Positions 1-8,047 of a stretch of DNA of 64,000 bases are shown piece by piece. How positions within the stretch are numbered: the stretch's first letter is position 1; the number at the start of each line of letters is the position of its first letter. A model generated the notes under the pieces. That model did not search any database. It was given only the letters and a program-made list of their open reading frames with translations, and had not been told where the DNA came from. The position numbers were made by a program, and so were the translations under genes. Origin of the DNA: Chengkuizengella axinellae (GTDB lineage: Bacteria; Bacillota; Bacilli; Paenibacillales; KCTC-33759); NCBI RefSeq assembly GCF_030730905.1, contig NZ_JAVAMP010000006.1, positions 124,001-188,000 on the forward strand, written 5' to 3'.

Positions 1-201
1 AACATTGAAGAGAGCGTTAGTTTAAGTGCGCTCGTCCCATTATTCTTATTCGAAAATTCAGTTGAATTTATTGAAGATGTTGGCGAGGGAATAGTAGTGT
101 TCAGTATTACATTTGGTACTCAGGAATTTCAAGTAGCTTTATCTACTTGTGCAGTGACACGTGTAGAAACATTAATTGAGCAGAAACTCCCCAATAGTTG
201 A
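1..201 (+). CDS. C-terminal fragment of an unrecognised protein
   Basis: The reading frame is open from the first base of the window to a TGA at 199-201 and gives 66 residues, so this is the end of a gene that starts outside the window. The fragment is acidic and beta-rich in appearance (hydrophobic and Ser/Thr alternation), with no transmembrane segment. I do not recognise a family. It runs toward serC, which is on the other strand. Confidence 0.6.
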   Translation, partial: NIEESVSLSALVPLFLFENSVEFIEDVGEGIVVFSITFGTQEFQVALSTCAVTRVETLIEQKLPNS

Positions 202-225
202 CCTTCTTAGGTGTCGCCAATTAAT

Positions 226-259
226 TAGGAAGAAACGTCCGTTTCAGACGTTCTTCCTA
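226..259. terminator. Hairpin between convergent genes
   Basis: A 13-14 bp stem (TAGGAAGAAACGTC against GACGTTCTTCCTA, one bulged A) with a 7-nt loop lies between the end of the plus-strand fragment and the end of serC. Its position between convergent genes fits a shared terminator, but neither side has a long T tract, so termination is inferred. Confidence 0.45.
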
Positions 260-284
260 TGTATTGATGAAAGCAATATTCTCT

Positions 285-1367
285 TTATCCGTTTCGTTTT
301 TGAAAGTCTATCATAAACTCACTTAACGCCTTACAGCTTTCATACGGAACCGCATTGTAAGTTGAAGCCCTCATTCCCCCAACGCTGCGATGTCCTTTCA
401 AACCTACAAATCCGTTCTCCTGAGTCTGTTTAAGAAACTCCTTCTCTAATGCCTCATCTTTTAATCTAAAAGGAATGTTCATAATAGAACGATCCTGCTT
501 CTCAACCGTACCTACATAAAAACCTTGACTCTCATCAATGACATCATAAATCAACTTTGTTTTTTCTTGGTTGAATTTCTCAACTTGATCTAAACCGCCC
601 TTTTCCTTCAGCCATTTAAGCACTAAATTCACCATATAAACTGAATAAACCGGTGGTGTATTGTACAGAGAATTTGCCTTAATATGTGTATCATATCGCA
701 ACATAGATGGGATATGATCTGGTGTGTTTTCCAGTAAATCTTCTTTAACAATCACCAAAGTGACTCCTGAAGGACCAAGATTTTTTTGAGCTCCTGCATA
801 GATTAATCCAAACTTTGATACATCAATTGGTTTACACAATATATCACTAGACATGTCAGCAATAAGAGGTATATCCCCAATGTTCGGAAACTGCTGAAAT
901 TGAATGCCTTCAATCGTTTCATTGGAAGTAATATGTAAATATGCACTTGAATTATCTAACTGTAACTCAGACAAATCAGGAACATGTGAAAACTTTTCTG
1001 GTTGTGCAACTACCCTTGTTTCACCTATTAATTTAGATTCTTTTAAAGCTTTTTTCCCCCAACTTCCAGTGATCACATAATTAGCAACTTTTTCAGAAGT
1101 CAAAAAATTTAAAGGTATCATTGCAAATTGAGTGCTTGCGCCACCTTGTAAAAACAATGTTTTATACCCAGCTGGGATATTTAATAAATCTGCCAGCAAC
1201 TCTTGTGTCTCTGCATTTAATTGTTCGTATTCTGCACTGCGGTGGGATATCTCCATAACAGACATTCCAATCCCCTGATATTCAACCAATTCTTCTTGAG
1301 CTCTTTCTAGTACCTCTAATGGTAGTGCAGCAGGACCCGCATTAAAATTATACGCTCTCTTGCTCAT
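285..1367 (-). CDS. serC: Phosphoserine aminotransferase SerC
   Basis: PLP enzyme of serine biosynthesis, converting 3-phosphohydroxypyruvate plus glutamate to O-phosphoserine. The 360-residue length is typical. The N-terminus (YNFNAGPAALP) is the family signature, and the Schiff-base lysine is Lys195 in AGAQKNLGPSG. The start is supported by AAAAAGGAG 12 bases upstream. It follows glnA on the same strand, but a strong terminator and its own promoter separate them, so it is probably monocistronic. Confidence 0.96.
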   Translation of the reverse strand: MSKRAYNFNAGPAALPLEVLERAQEELVEYQGIGMSVMEISHRSAEYEQLNAETQELLADLLNIPAGYKTLFLQGGASTQFAMIPLNFLTSEKVANYVITGSWGKKALKESKLIGETRVVAQPEKFSHVPDLSELQLDNSSAYLHITSNETIEGIQFQQFPNIGDIPLIADMSSDILCKPIDVSKFGLIYAGAQKNLGPSGVTLVIVKEDLLENTPDHIPSMLRYDTHIKANSLYNTPPVYSVYMVNLVLKWLKEKGGLDQVEKFNQEKTKLIYDVIDESQGFYVGTVEKQDRSIMNIPFRLKDEALEKEFLKQTQENGFVGLKGHRSVGGMRASTYNAVPYESCKALSEFMIDFQKRNG

Positions 1368-1445
1368 GTTTGGAATCCACTCCTTTTTCCGAATATTCAG
1401 CTTAGCAAACGGTGTAATTATTAGTTTTTTATTTTATTTATGCAT

Positions 1446-1474
1446 ATAATAGCAGTATTCTAACCACGATTCAA
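1446..1474 (-). promoter_or_regulatory. Sigma-A promoter of serC
   Basis: Read on the minus strand: TTGAAT, 17-bp spacer, TATTAT. It lies about 80 bp upstream of the serC start and downstream of the glnA terminator, the expected place for an independent serC promoter. Confidence 0.65.
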
Positions 1475-1519
1475 GCCTTAATACACCCCAAAAAGTGAAG
1501 AATGTTCAAAGATTTGCTC

Positions 1520-1554
1520 AAAAAAAGAAGATCACCTTGATTGGTGACCTCCTT
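1520..1554 (-). terminator. Rho-independent terminator of glnA
   Basis: Minus-strand hairpin with a 12-bp stem (arms 1525-1536 and 1543-1554, two G-U pairs), a 6-nt loop and a run of seven U. It starts 17 bases after the glnA stop codon. Confidence 0.9.
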
Positions 1555-1570
1555 GTATTATAAATATGAA

Positions 1571-2995
1571 TTAGCAATCGTAGTATAGAGAAAACTCATG
1601 TGGATGAGTGCGGATTGCGATTTCTTTGGCTTCTTCACGTTTTAAACCAATGTAATGCTTAATGAATTCTTCAGAGAATACTCCACCTTCTGTTAAGAAA
1701 CTATAATCTGCTTCTAAAGCATCTAAAGCTTCTTCTAAGCTAGCAGGTACGCTGCGAATTTCGTTTTTCTCAACATCTGATAAATCATAAATGTTTTTAT
1801 CTAATGGTCCGTATCCTTCTTGACGAGGATCAATTTTATTTTTGATTCCGTCTAAACCAGCCATTAACATTGCAGCAAATGAAAGGTAAGGATTAGCCGT
1901 TGAATCCGGTGTACGGAACTCAATACGAGCACCTTTTGGAGTTACAGCAGCTACAGGAATACGAACTGCAGCAGAACGGTTACCTTTTGAGAATACTAAG
2001 TTTACAGGAGCTTCATATCCTGGTACCAAACGTTTGTATGAGTTAGTACTTGGATTAGTTAATGCGATAAGTGCAGGAGCATGCTTCAAAATCCCACCGA
2101 TGTAATAAAGTCCTAGCTCACTGATGTTTGCATATGCACCTTCTTCATAAAATAAAGGAGTATCACCGTTAAAAATACTTTGGTGAACATGCATGCCGCT
2201 ACCATTATCTCCGAACAAAGGTTTTGGCATGAATGTAGCAGTTTTACCAAATTTAATTGCTGTATTATGAACAATATATTTATATTTCATTAAGTTATCA
2301 GCAGTATCAACTAAAGTACTGAAACGGAAGTTGATTTCTTGCTGACCAGCCGTAGCAACCTCATGGTGATGACGTTCAATAACTAAACCAGCTTCTTCTA
2401 ATACACGGCAAATTTCACTGCGAAGATCTTGTGTTGAATCTGCTGGAGATACAGGTACATATCCACCTTTGTTGCGGATTTTGAAACCTAAGTTTCCACC
2501 TTCTTCTTCACGTCCAGTGTTCCAAATGCCTTCTTCTGAATCTACTGAATAAGAAGATACATTTTGGCCACTTTCATACCTTACATCATCAAATACAAAG
2601 AATTCTGATTCTGGAGCAAAAAATGCTGATGTACCTACACCTGTTGATTTCAAATATTCTTCAGCTTTCTGAGCAATATTTCTTGGATCACGCTCATAAC
2701 GATCCCCTTCAGGTGAAAAAATGTTACACATAATGTTTAATGTGTTATGCGCTGCAAAAGCATCTACAAAAACAGACTCAGGATCTGGCATCATAACCAT
2801 GTCAGATTCTTCAATTCCTCTAAAACCAGGGATGGAAGAACCATCAAAAGCTACTCCATTCTTAAAAGTATCTGCATCAACTGCTGAAGCAGGCACCGTA
2901 ATATGGTGAGCCTTACCAGATAAATCTACAAATCTAAAATCCACGAATTCTATGTTTTCTTCTTTGATTTTCGCTAATACATTTTCAACAGACAT
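1571..2995 (-). CDS. glnA: Glutamine synthetase type I, beta-like
   Basis: ATP-dependent synthesis of glutamine from glutamate and ammonia, a dodecameric cytosolic enzyme. At 474 residues it is longer than the 444-residue Bacillus GlnA and contains the extra segment around residues 140-190 seen in beta-type GSI. Metal and substrate motifs are visible: Glu129 and Glu131 (PESEFF), NGSGMHVHQS at 264-273 and the NRSAAVRIP region. Tyr403 in NIYDLS corresponds to the tyrosine that is adenylylated in enterobacterial enzymes. The start has GGAGG seven bases upstream. It has its own promoter and terminator, so it is monocistronic, and no glnR neighbours it, unlike in B. subtilis. Confidence 0.95.
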   Translation of the reverse strand: MSVENVLAKIKEENIEFVDFRFVDLSGKAHHITVPASAVDADTFKNGVAFDGSSIPGFRGIEESDMVMMPDPESVFVDAFAAHNTLNIMCNIFSPEGDRYERDPRNIAQKAEEYLKSTGVGTSAFFAPESEFFVFDDVRYESGQNVSSYSVDSEEGIWNTGREEEGGNLGFKIRNKGGYVPVSPADSTQDLRSEICRVLEEAGLVIERHHHEVATAGQQEINFRFSTLVDTADNLMKYKYIVHNTAIKFGKTATFMPKPLFGDNGSGMHVHQSIFNGDTPLFYEEGAYANISELGLYYIGGILKHAPALIALTNPSTNSYKRLVPGYEAPVNLVFSKGNRSAAVRIPVAAVTPKGARIEFRTPDSTANPYLSFAAMLMAGLDGIKNKIDPRQEGYGPLDKNIYDLSDVEKNEIRSVPASLEEALDALEADYSFLTEGGVFSEEFIKHYIGLKREEAKEIAIRTHPHEFSLYYDC

Positions 2996-3024
2996 CTTAT
3001 TTCCTCCATTTTTCCGAAATTTCC

Positions 3025-3057
3025 GAACATTAACTTAACTATTATGTGTTAACGTTC
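3025..3057. repeat. Inverted repeat in the glnA leader
   Basis: GAACATTAAC and GTTAACGTTC, 10-bp arms with one G-U position and a 13-bp spacer. It lies just downstream of the glnA -10 box and before the ribosome site, so it could be an operator or a leader hairpin. It does not match the GlnR/TnrA consensus. Confidence 0.5.
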
Positions 3058-3076
3058 AAGTTTTTATGCTATCGTT

Positions 3077-3105
3077 ATTATAAAACTTGGCACTACTATA
3101 GTCAA
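3077..3105 (-). promoter_or_regulatory. Sigma-A promoter of glnA
   Basis: Minus strand: TTGACT, 17-bp spacer, TATAAT, about 80 bp upstream of the glnA start. A near-perfect consensus. Confidence 0.8.
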
Positions 3106-3289
3106 TAGCCATGTAAGGTATTTTTAATATTAATGTCAGATATGCTCACATTTATTTCATAGCTTTGGTTTTTATTTCCACAGACATATCATTTATGCTG
3201 CTCACATTGGATAAGGAAGTGATCAAAAACAAAAATGATCAACTAGTATCATGTAGTTAGAATTGTTAGATTCTGAAACTTCACTACAT

Positions 3290-3343
3290 AAAGCGCCCTA
3301 CAGAAGATAGACATCAAATAGTCTACTCTATAGGGCGCTTTTT
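3290..3343 (-). terminator. Terminator downstream of aroF
   Basis: Long hairpin with outer stem AAAGCGCCCTA/TAGGGCGCTTT and an inner GTCTA-type stem, between the aroF stop and the glnA promoter. The T run is stronger on the plus strand, so it may work in both directions. The remaining bases from about 3110 to 3290 show no gene or clear signal. Confidence 0.75.
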
Positions 3344-3359
3344 AAAAAAACTATATTTA

Positions 3360-4403
3360 TTATTTTAAAACTAATTCTTTTTTAGTATCAAACTTTTTCC
3401 CCATTAGTGGAGCTAGTTTTTCAATATCTTGTAACAGTGAAGCAAATTGATCAGGGAATAAGGATTGCACTCCATCACCTGTCATTGAGTTATCAGGATC
3501 TGTATGCATTTCGACAATTAAACCATTTGCTCCTGCAGCTACAGAAGCTTTAGACATCGTTTCTACTAATTCTCTACGTCCTGTACCATGACTTGGGTCA
3601 GAAATAACAGGCAAATGACTTAGCTGCTGCAATACTGGAATTGCAGTCAAATCAAGTGTGTTTCTTGTGTATGTTTCAAACGTACGGATTCCTCGCTCAC
3701 ATAACATAACGTTCGGGTTTCCACCTGCTAAAATATATTCCGCTGCATTTAATAACTCATCATATGTTGCAGAAAATCCTCTTTTTAATAGTACAGGAGT
3801 ATCAATTTCTCCTAGTTTACGTAATAAATCAAAGTTTTGCATATTGCGAGTACCAATTTGTAAAATATCTGCATGCTCTGCAATCACGTCGACATATTCT
3901 GGAGTCATAACTTCTGTAATCGTTAATAGATCATGTTTTCTACCTGCTTCTGCCATCATTTCTAATCCTTCTACTCCAACACCTTGGAAGCTGTAAGGAC
4001 CTGTTCTAGGTTTGAACGCTCCACCACGAAGTACTTGTCCTCCTGATGCTTTTACAATCGCGGCAATTTCATCCATTTGCTGAGCAGATTCAACCGCACA
4101 TGGACCACCCATGATGACTAAGTTTTCTCCACCAATTTTAACACCTTTGATATCGATGATCGTATCATTAGGCTGGAAGTCACGACTTGCAAGTTTATAT
4201 GATTTAGTAATTTTAATTACATCTTCTACGTCCTTCATTTGACGAATTTGCTCTGCTAATGTTGGATCTGCTTTCCCAACGATTCCAATAACAGTGCGAT
4301 CCGTTCCTTTTGAAATATGTGTTTTTACCCCTTGTGTTTCAATATGTCCTACAATTTCACTAAGACGATCTTCACTAATTTTATTTGATGTGATAACGAT
4401 CAT
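3360..4403 (-). CDS. aroF: 3-deoxy-7-phosphoheptulonate synthase (DAHP synthase) with N-terminal regulatory domain
   Basis: First enzyme of the shikimate pathway, condensing phosphoenolpyruvate and erythrose 4-phosphate. The 347 residues comprise a ferredoxin-like N-terminal domain (about 1-75) and a TIM-barrel catalytic domain with GGPCAVES, LRGGAFKPRTGPYSFQG and the SDPSHGTGRR motif. This is the I-beta architecture of Thermotoga and differs from the Bacillus form fused to chorismate mutase; the N-terminal domain mediates feedback inhibition in that class. ATG 4403 is preferred over the GTG at 4412 because GGAGAG lies 8 bases upstream of the ATG. It is flanked by its own promoter and terminator. 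Confidence 0.93.
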   Translation of the reverse strand: MIVITSNKISEDRLSEIVGHIETQGVKTHISKGTDRTVIGIVGKADPTLAEQIRQMKDVEDVIKITKSYKLASRDFQPNDTIIDIKGVKIGGENLVIMGGPCAVESAQQMDEIAAIVKASGGQVLRGGAFKPRTGPYSFQGVGVEGLEMMAEAGRKHDLLTITEVMTPEYVDVIAEHADILQIGTRNMQNFDLLRKLGEIDTPVLLKRGFSATYDELLNAAEYILAGGNPNVMLCERGIRTFETYTRNTLDLTAIPVLQQLSHLPVISDPSHGTGRRELVETMSKASVAAGANGLIVEMHTDPDNSMTGDGVQSLFPDQFASLLQDIEKLAPLMGKKFDTKKELVLK

Positions 4404-4446
4404 GATTTCCACTCTCCAATTTAATATGATTTACTTTTATTTACTA

Positions 4447-4462
4447 AAGCACTAACGTGCTT
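4447..4462. repeat. Palindrome in the aroF leader
   Basis: AAGCAC-TAAC-GTGCTT, a perfect 6-bp-arm inverted repeat between the aroF promoter and start, next to two near-copies of ACGCTT. It could be an operator or a small leader hairpin. Confidence 0.4.
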
Positions 4463-4493
4463 CAACGCTTATACGCTTTTAAGTGTTAAAGTT

Positions 4494-4522
4494 ACTATAT
4501 ATTATTTTCCCTTGATAGTCAA
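4494..4522 (-). promoter_or_regulatory. Sigma-A promoter of aroF
   Basis: Minus strand: TTGACT, 17-bp spacer, TATAGT, about 90 bp upstream of the aroF start. Confidence 0.7.
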
Positions 4523-4567
4523 GTGATTTGAATAAAATGGTTTTTCACCTTCTACATGCTATATTAG

Positions 4568-4678
4568 CTAACTTTCAGACTAGTACAGGATGTACTGATG
4601 CATCGTTGGTCACAGGACGTGACCTGAACTTAGATGTAAACATTATTGTTAGTATTACACCTCTCGTCTGAAAGTTAG
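4568..4678. repeat. Intergenic repeat element, copy A, flanked by 13-bp inverted repeats
   Basis: CTAACTTTCAGAC at 4568-4580 and its exact complement at 4666-4678 enclose 85 bases. Inside are a short hairpin (GGTCAC/GTGACC, 4609-4625) and a 23-bp segment at 4619-4641 that recurs with one change at 19458-19480. The element lies directly downstream of ispH, so the outer stem may also act in ispH termination. Confidence 0.6.
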
Positions 4679-4685
4679 ACTTTCT

Positions 4686-5636
4686 TTATTTAGCTGTTTT
4701 AATCTTTGCTTTAGGCAATAATTTATCTCTTTTAATCGTTCTTTGGATCTCCCAAGTTTGTTCATCTGCTGGATCATATTGTTCCAAGTATTCGATAACT
4801 TCTTTCGTAATCAACGTTGGAGTAGAAGCTCCTGACGTTACAGCTACATTTCTAATATGTTTCAGCCATTCCTGTTTAATCTCTGATATATCTGCAATTC
4901 TATATGCTTTAACTCCTGATATTTCTTGGGAAACTTGTGCTAAACGATTAGAATTATTACTTCTCGGATCACCCACAACAATCAATAAATCTGCATCCCT
5001 TGCTTGATCAGCGACTGCTTCTTGCCTTACTTGAGTAGCCAAACAAATTTCATTATGGATTTCAGCGGATGGATATTTTTCAATTAATCGATTAATAATA
5101 TGTTTGATATCCCATTGACTCATTGTGGTCTGATTCGTAATAATAATTCGTTCTGTATTTATATTTAAATGATCTATTTCTTCTACTTTTTCTATTAAAG
5201 TTACGTGATCAGGAGCGATTCCCATTGCGCCTTCTGGTTCAGGATGACCTTTTTTCCCAATGTAAATCACTTTATAACCTTCCGCTGTTTTTTCTCTTAT
5301 TAAATCATGTGTTCTCGTCACATCTGGACAAGTCGCATCTACAACCGTAAGTCCTCTTGCTCTGGTTTTTTTACGAACTTCTGGCGAAACACCATGAGCC
5401 GTAAAAATTACAGTCCCTTTATCTACTTTTTCTAAAATCTCCAAACGATTTTCCCCATCGAGTGTAATGATACCTTCATCTAAGAAAGCATCTGTAACAT
5501 GTCGATTGTGGACAATCATCCCCAATATATATATAGGTCTTGGTAAATCTAAGTTTTTGGCAGTTTGCATGGCAAGAACCATAGCATCAACTACACCGTA
5601 ACAATAACCTCTAGGAGAGATTTTGATTACATCCAT
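4686..5636 (-). CDS. ispH: 4-hydroxy-3-methylbut-2-enyl diphosphate reductase IspH
   Basis: Last step of the MEP isoprenoid pathway, reducing HMBPP to IPP and DMAPP with a [4Fe-4S] cluster. Three cluster cysteines are visible in [16 protein letters not shown] and NEICLATQ; the catalytic [11 protein letters not shown] and DPRSNNSNR segments are intact. Length 316 is normal. The start at 5636 ([10 protein letters not shown]) has GAGGTG 7 bases upstream; an in-frame ATG ten codons earlier lacks a ribosome site. Presumably monocistronic. Confidence 0.95.
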   Translation of the reverse strand: MDVIKISPRGYCYGVVDAMVLAMQTAKNLDLPRPIYILGMIVHNRHVTDAFLDEGIITLDGENRLEILEKVDKGTVIFTAHGVSPEVRKKTRARGLTVVDATCPDVTRTHDLIREKTAEGYKVIYIGKKGHPEPEGAMGIAPDHVTLIEKVEEIDHLNINTERIIITNQTTMSQWDIKHIINRLIEKYPSAEIHNEICLATQVRQEAVADQARDADLLIVVGDPRSNNSNRLAQVSQEISGVKAYRIADISEIKQEWLKHIRNVAVTSGASTPTLITKEVIEYLEQYDPADEQTWEIQRTIKRDKLLPKAKIKTAK

Positions 5637-5734
5637 TAAAATCACCTCAGATAAAATAAAATACATAAGTTCTTAATCTCATTATAACACTTTTTTCTTT
5701 TTAGAAATGAATATGCCTTATTTACCAGAGTGAT

Positions 5735-7195
5735 CTATTCAACCAATGGGATCCAAATAATAAAGGTTGTACCCGATTCTAAACTTGTTAGAACTTCTAC
5801 AGAGCCACTATGCTCTTCAATAATCCACTTTGCAATCGATAATCCTAAACCTGTACCAGGTTTGATCCCTCTTGACACATCTGCACGATAGAATCGATTG
5901 AAAATATGAGGGATATCTTCTTTTTTCATCCCTATTCCAGTGTCTGTAATTTCGATACCCACTTGATTCTCAACTGTTTTCACCTTTAACTCTACATAAC
6001 CTTTCTCAGTATATTTAAAAGCATTTTCAATAAAAATAAACAGCATTTGCTGCAAATATTCGTTATTTCCAAACACTTGAATATCTTTTAATAGTTCCAG
6101 ATCATCGACTATAAAATCAACGCTTTTCGGTAAATACTGAGCCTTTCTAATTACCTGCTCAATAATTGGTTTAATAGAAATATTTTCTTTTTCCATCTCA
6201 TAACCTGCATCTGCTCTAGCAAGAGAAAGTAAATCATTCACAAGAAGACTCATTCTTTCCGCTTCAGAGGAAATGTCAATTACAGATTCTTTTGTTAAAT
6301 TCATTTTTTCTTGTTCTGACATCTTATGTTCATTATTTGACTGCCACATTTTTTCTAAAAACTCTATATTCCCTCTGATTGTTGTTAAAGGAGTCCTCAA
6401 TTCATGAGAGGCATCCGAAACAAATCTTCGTTGTAGACGATAAGCATCCTCCAACTCAGCATAAATAATTTGTATCCGTGACAACATTCCATTGATCGTA
6501 TGAATCAGGCGACCTATCTCATCATTAGGACCTTCATATAAAATACGATTGTCAAGGTCCGTGCTTTTTTCGATTTGATTTGCAGCTAGAATCACATTTT
6601 CAATGGGTTTTAATGTTTTACGCGCCATAAATAATCCAACAGTAGCCGCTATCCCTATCAATATTAAACTTGAAAATATATAAATCCATTGGAAAGTATT
6701 TAAGTAAGTATAAATATCATCTATAATAGTGGCTACCTGCAAGACGCCAACCACTTCATTCTGTAGAATAATTGGTTTGTAAAGTGTTAATAAGGATACA
6801 TTATTAATGTTGGTAGTTTTTATGACTTGATTTCCATTTAAAACAGCATCAAATGTCTCTTCATCCATTGGAATTTCATAATCAAAAAGAGCAAAGGATT
6901 TATCCTCAAGCTCCCCGTATTTGTTCACTACCTGTAAAAAATAAGAAGTACTTAAAAAATTCAAATTAGGCAATTCATACTGGTATCCCAGTGTTCCATC
7001 AGGTCTCAAATAAAAAGTTCGATCTAAACTCTCAAGCATTTCTTTATAGACCTCATCCCCTTGTGTTTTTAAGTTATCTTTTTCCGAATTAAATAAATTG
7101 TTCTCTAATACTAAAAATAATACAATACCTAAAACAATAATCATTACTGCGAGAATTCCTGTATACCATAAAGTTAACCGCAATCGAATTGACAT
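5735..7195 (-). CDS. Membrane sensor histidine kinase (CssS-like)
   Basis: 486 residues: TM1 about 12-31, an extracytoplasmic sensor loop about 32-168, TM2 about 169-189, HAMP about 190-245, HisKA with phospho-acceptor His264 (SDASHELRTPL), and a HATPase domain with N box (FIENAFKYT), DTGIGM and GTGLGLS. ATG 7195 is chosen over the TTG at 7198 because of the spacing to GAGGTG. It lies 33 bp downstream of its response regulator and close to htrA, the partner gene of CssRS in B. subtilis, so a role in sensing misfolded or secreted protein is inferred. The loop is larger than expected for a minimal sensor and its ligand is unknown. Confidence 0.9.
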   Translation of the reverse strand: MSIRLRLTLWYTGILAVMIIVLGIVLFLVLENNLFNSEKDNLKTQGDEVYKEMLESLDRTFYLRPDGTLGYQYELPNLNFLSTSYFLQVVNKYGELEDKSFALFDYEIPMDEETFDAVLNGNQVIKTTNINNVSLLTLYKPIILQNEVVGVLQVATIIDDIYTYLNTFQWIYIFSSLILIGIAATVGLFMARKTLKPIENVILAANQIEKSTDLDNRILYEGPNDEIGRLIHTINGMLSRIQIIYAELEDAYRLQRRFVSDASHELRTPLTTIRGNIEFLEKMWQSNNEHKMSEQEKMNLTKESVIDISSEAERMSLLVNDLLSLARADAGYEMEKENISIKPIIEQVIRKAQYLPKSVDFIVDDLELLKDIQVFGNNEYLQQMLFIFIENAFKYTEKGYVELKVKTVENQVGIEITDTGIGMKKEDIPHIFNRFYRADVSRGIKPGTGLGLSIAKWIIEEHSGSVEVLTSLESGTTFIIWIPLVE

Positions 7196-7228
7196 CAAGT
7201 TTCACCTCTGTTTTAAAAAATCCACCCT

Positions 7229-7909
7229 CTATCTTAAGACATAACCAGCGCCTCTTTTGGTGTGAATGATTCTTTTTTCTCCCTCTTCTTCTGTTTTTTG
7301 TCTAAGCAAGGCGATGTAAACCTCTATTACATTGGATTCACCGCTATAATCATAACCCCAGATTTTATCCATTATGACATCACGAGATAGTACTTTGTTA
7401 GGATTGCTTAAAAACAAATGCATTAATTCAAACTCTTTTGTTGTTAGTTCAATGGATCTACCATTACGAAAAACTTCCCTAGTATCAATATCGAGAACAA
7501 CATCCTCAAAATTGAGCTGTTGTTTATCTTCTTCTGCAGTAATTTGGTTTCTGCGAAGCAATGCCCTAACCCTAGCCAACAGCTCCTCTAGTGCAAATGG
7601 TTTAACTAAATAATCATCAGCTCCAGTATCCAAACCTTTAACACGGTCACTCACTTCATCCTTTGCTGTTAACATCAGAATTGGCAGTTGACTGCCTCCC
7701 TCTCGAATCCTGCTGCAAACCTCCCATCCATCCATGACAGGCATCATAACATCTAAAATAAGAAGATCAGGCTCTTCATCTCTTAATATCATTAAACCAT
7801 CATTCACATGATTTGCAGTTTGTATCAAATAACCTTCAAATGCAAGATTTCTTTTCAACATAGAAGTAATTTTTTCATCATCATCTATGATTAATATCTT
7901 TTTTCTCAT
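7229..7909 (-). CDS. OmpR-family response regulator (CssR-like)
   Basis: 226 residues: receiver domain with Asp9-Asp11 acidic pocket, phospho-acceptor Asp53 (LLILDVMMP) and Lys in LVKPFA, followed by a winged-helix DNA-binding domain (ELTTKEFELMHLF, VIEVYIALLRQK, HTKRGAGYVLR). GAGGAG precedes the ATG. It is first of a two-gene kinase operon and follows htrA on the same strand after a 138-bp gap with a terminator-like hairpin. The targets are inferred to include htrA. Confidence 0.93.
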   Translation of the reverse strand: MRKKILIIDDDEKITSMLKRNLAFEGYLIQTANHVNDGLMILRDEEPDLLILDVMMPVMDGWEVCSRIREGGSQLPILMLTAKDEVSDRVKGLDTGADDYLVKPFALEELLARVRALLRRNQITAEEDKQQLNFEDVVLDIDTREVFRNGRSIELTTKEFELMHLFLSNPNKVLSRDVIMDKIWGYDYSGESNVIEVYIALLRQKTEEEGEKRIIHTKRGAGYVLR

Positions 7910-7949
7910 ATTTTGCTCTCCTCAACTTCAAATTTAGGTTTAATTTAGA

Positions 7950-8016
7950 GTACAAGAAGAAAGTAGAGAATTTGTTTGTGCATAGTGTACAGCACTGCTT
8001 ATCCTCTACTTTCTAA
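7950..8016 (-). terminator. Hairpin after htrA
   Basis: Eleven-bp perfect arms AGAAAGTAGAG (7958-7968) and CTCTACTTTCT (8004-8014) with a 35-nt loop, between htrA and the response regulator. The minus-strand 3' side is pyrimidine-rich (CTTTCTTCTTG), which suits partial termination. Confidence 0.6.
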
Positions 8017-8047
8017 GATGTTAATATTCTATTCATTAGATTAAAGT

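Noticed and set aside
3025-3057. GlnR/TnrA box near glnA
   Set aside because: The palindrome does not fit TGTNAN7TNACA on either strand.
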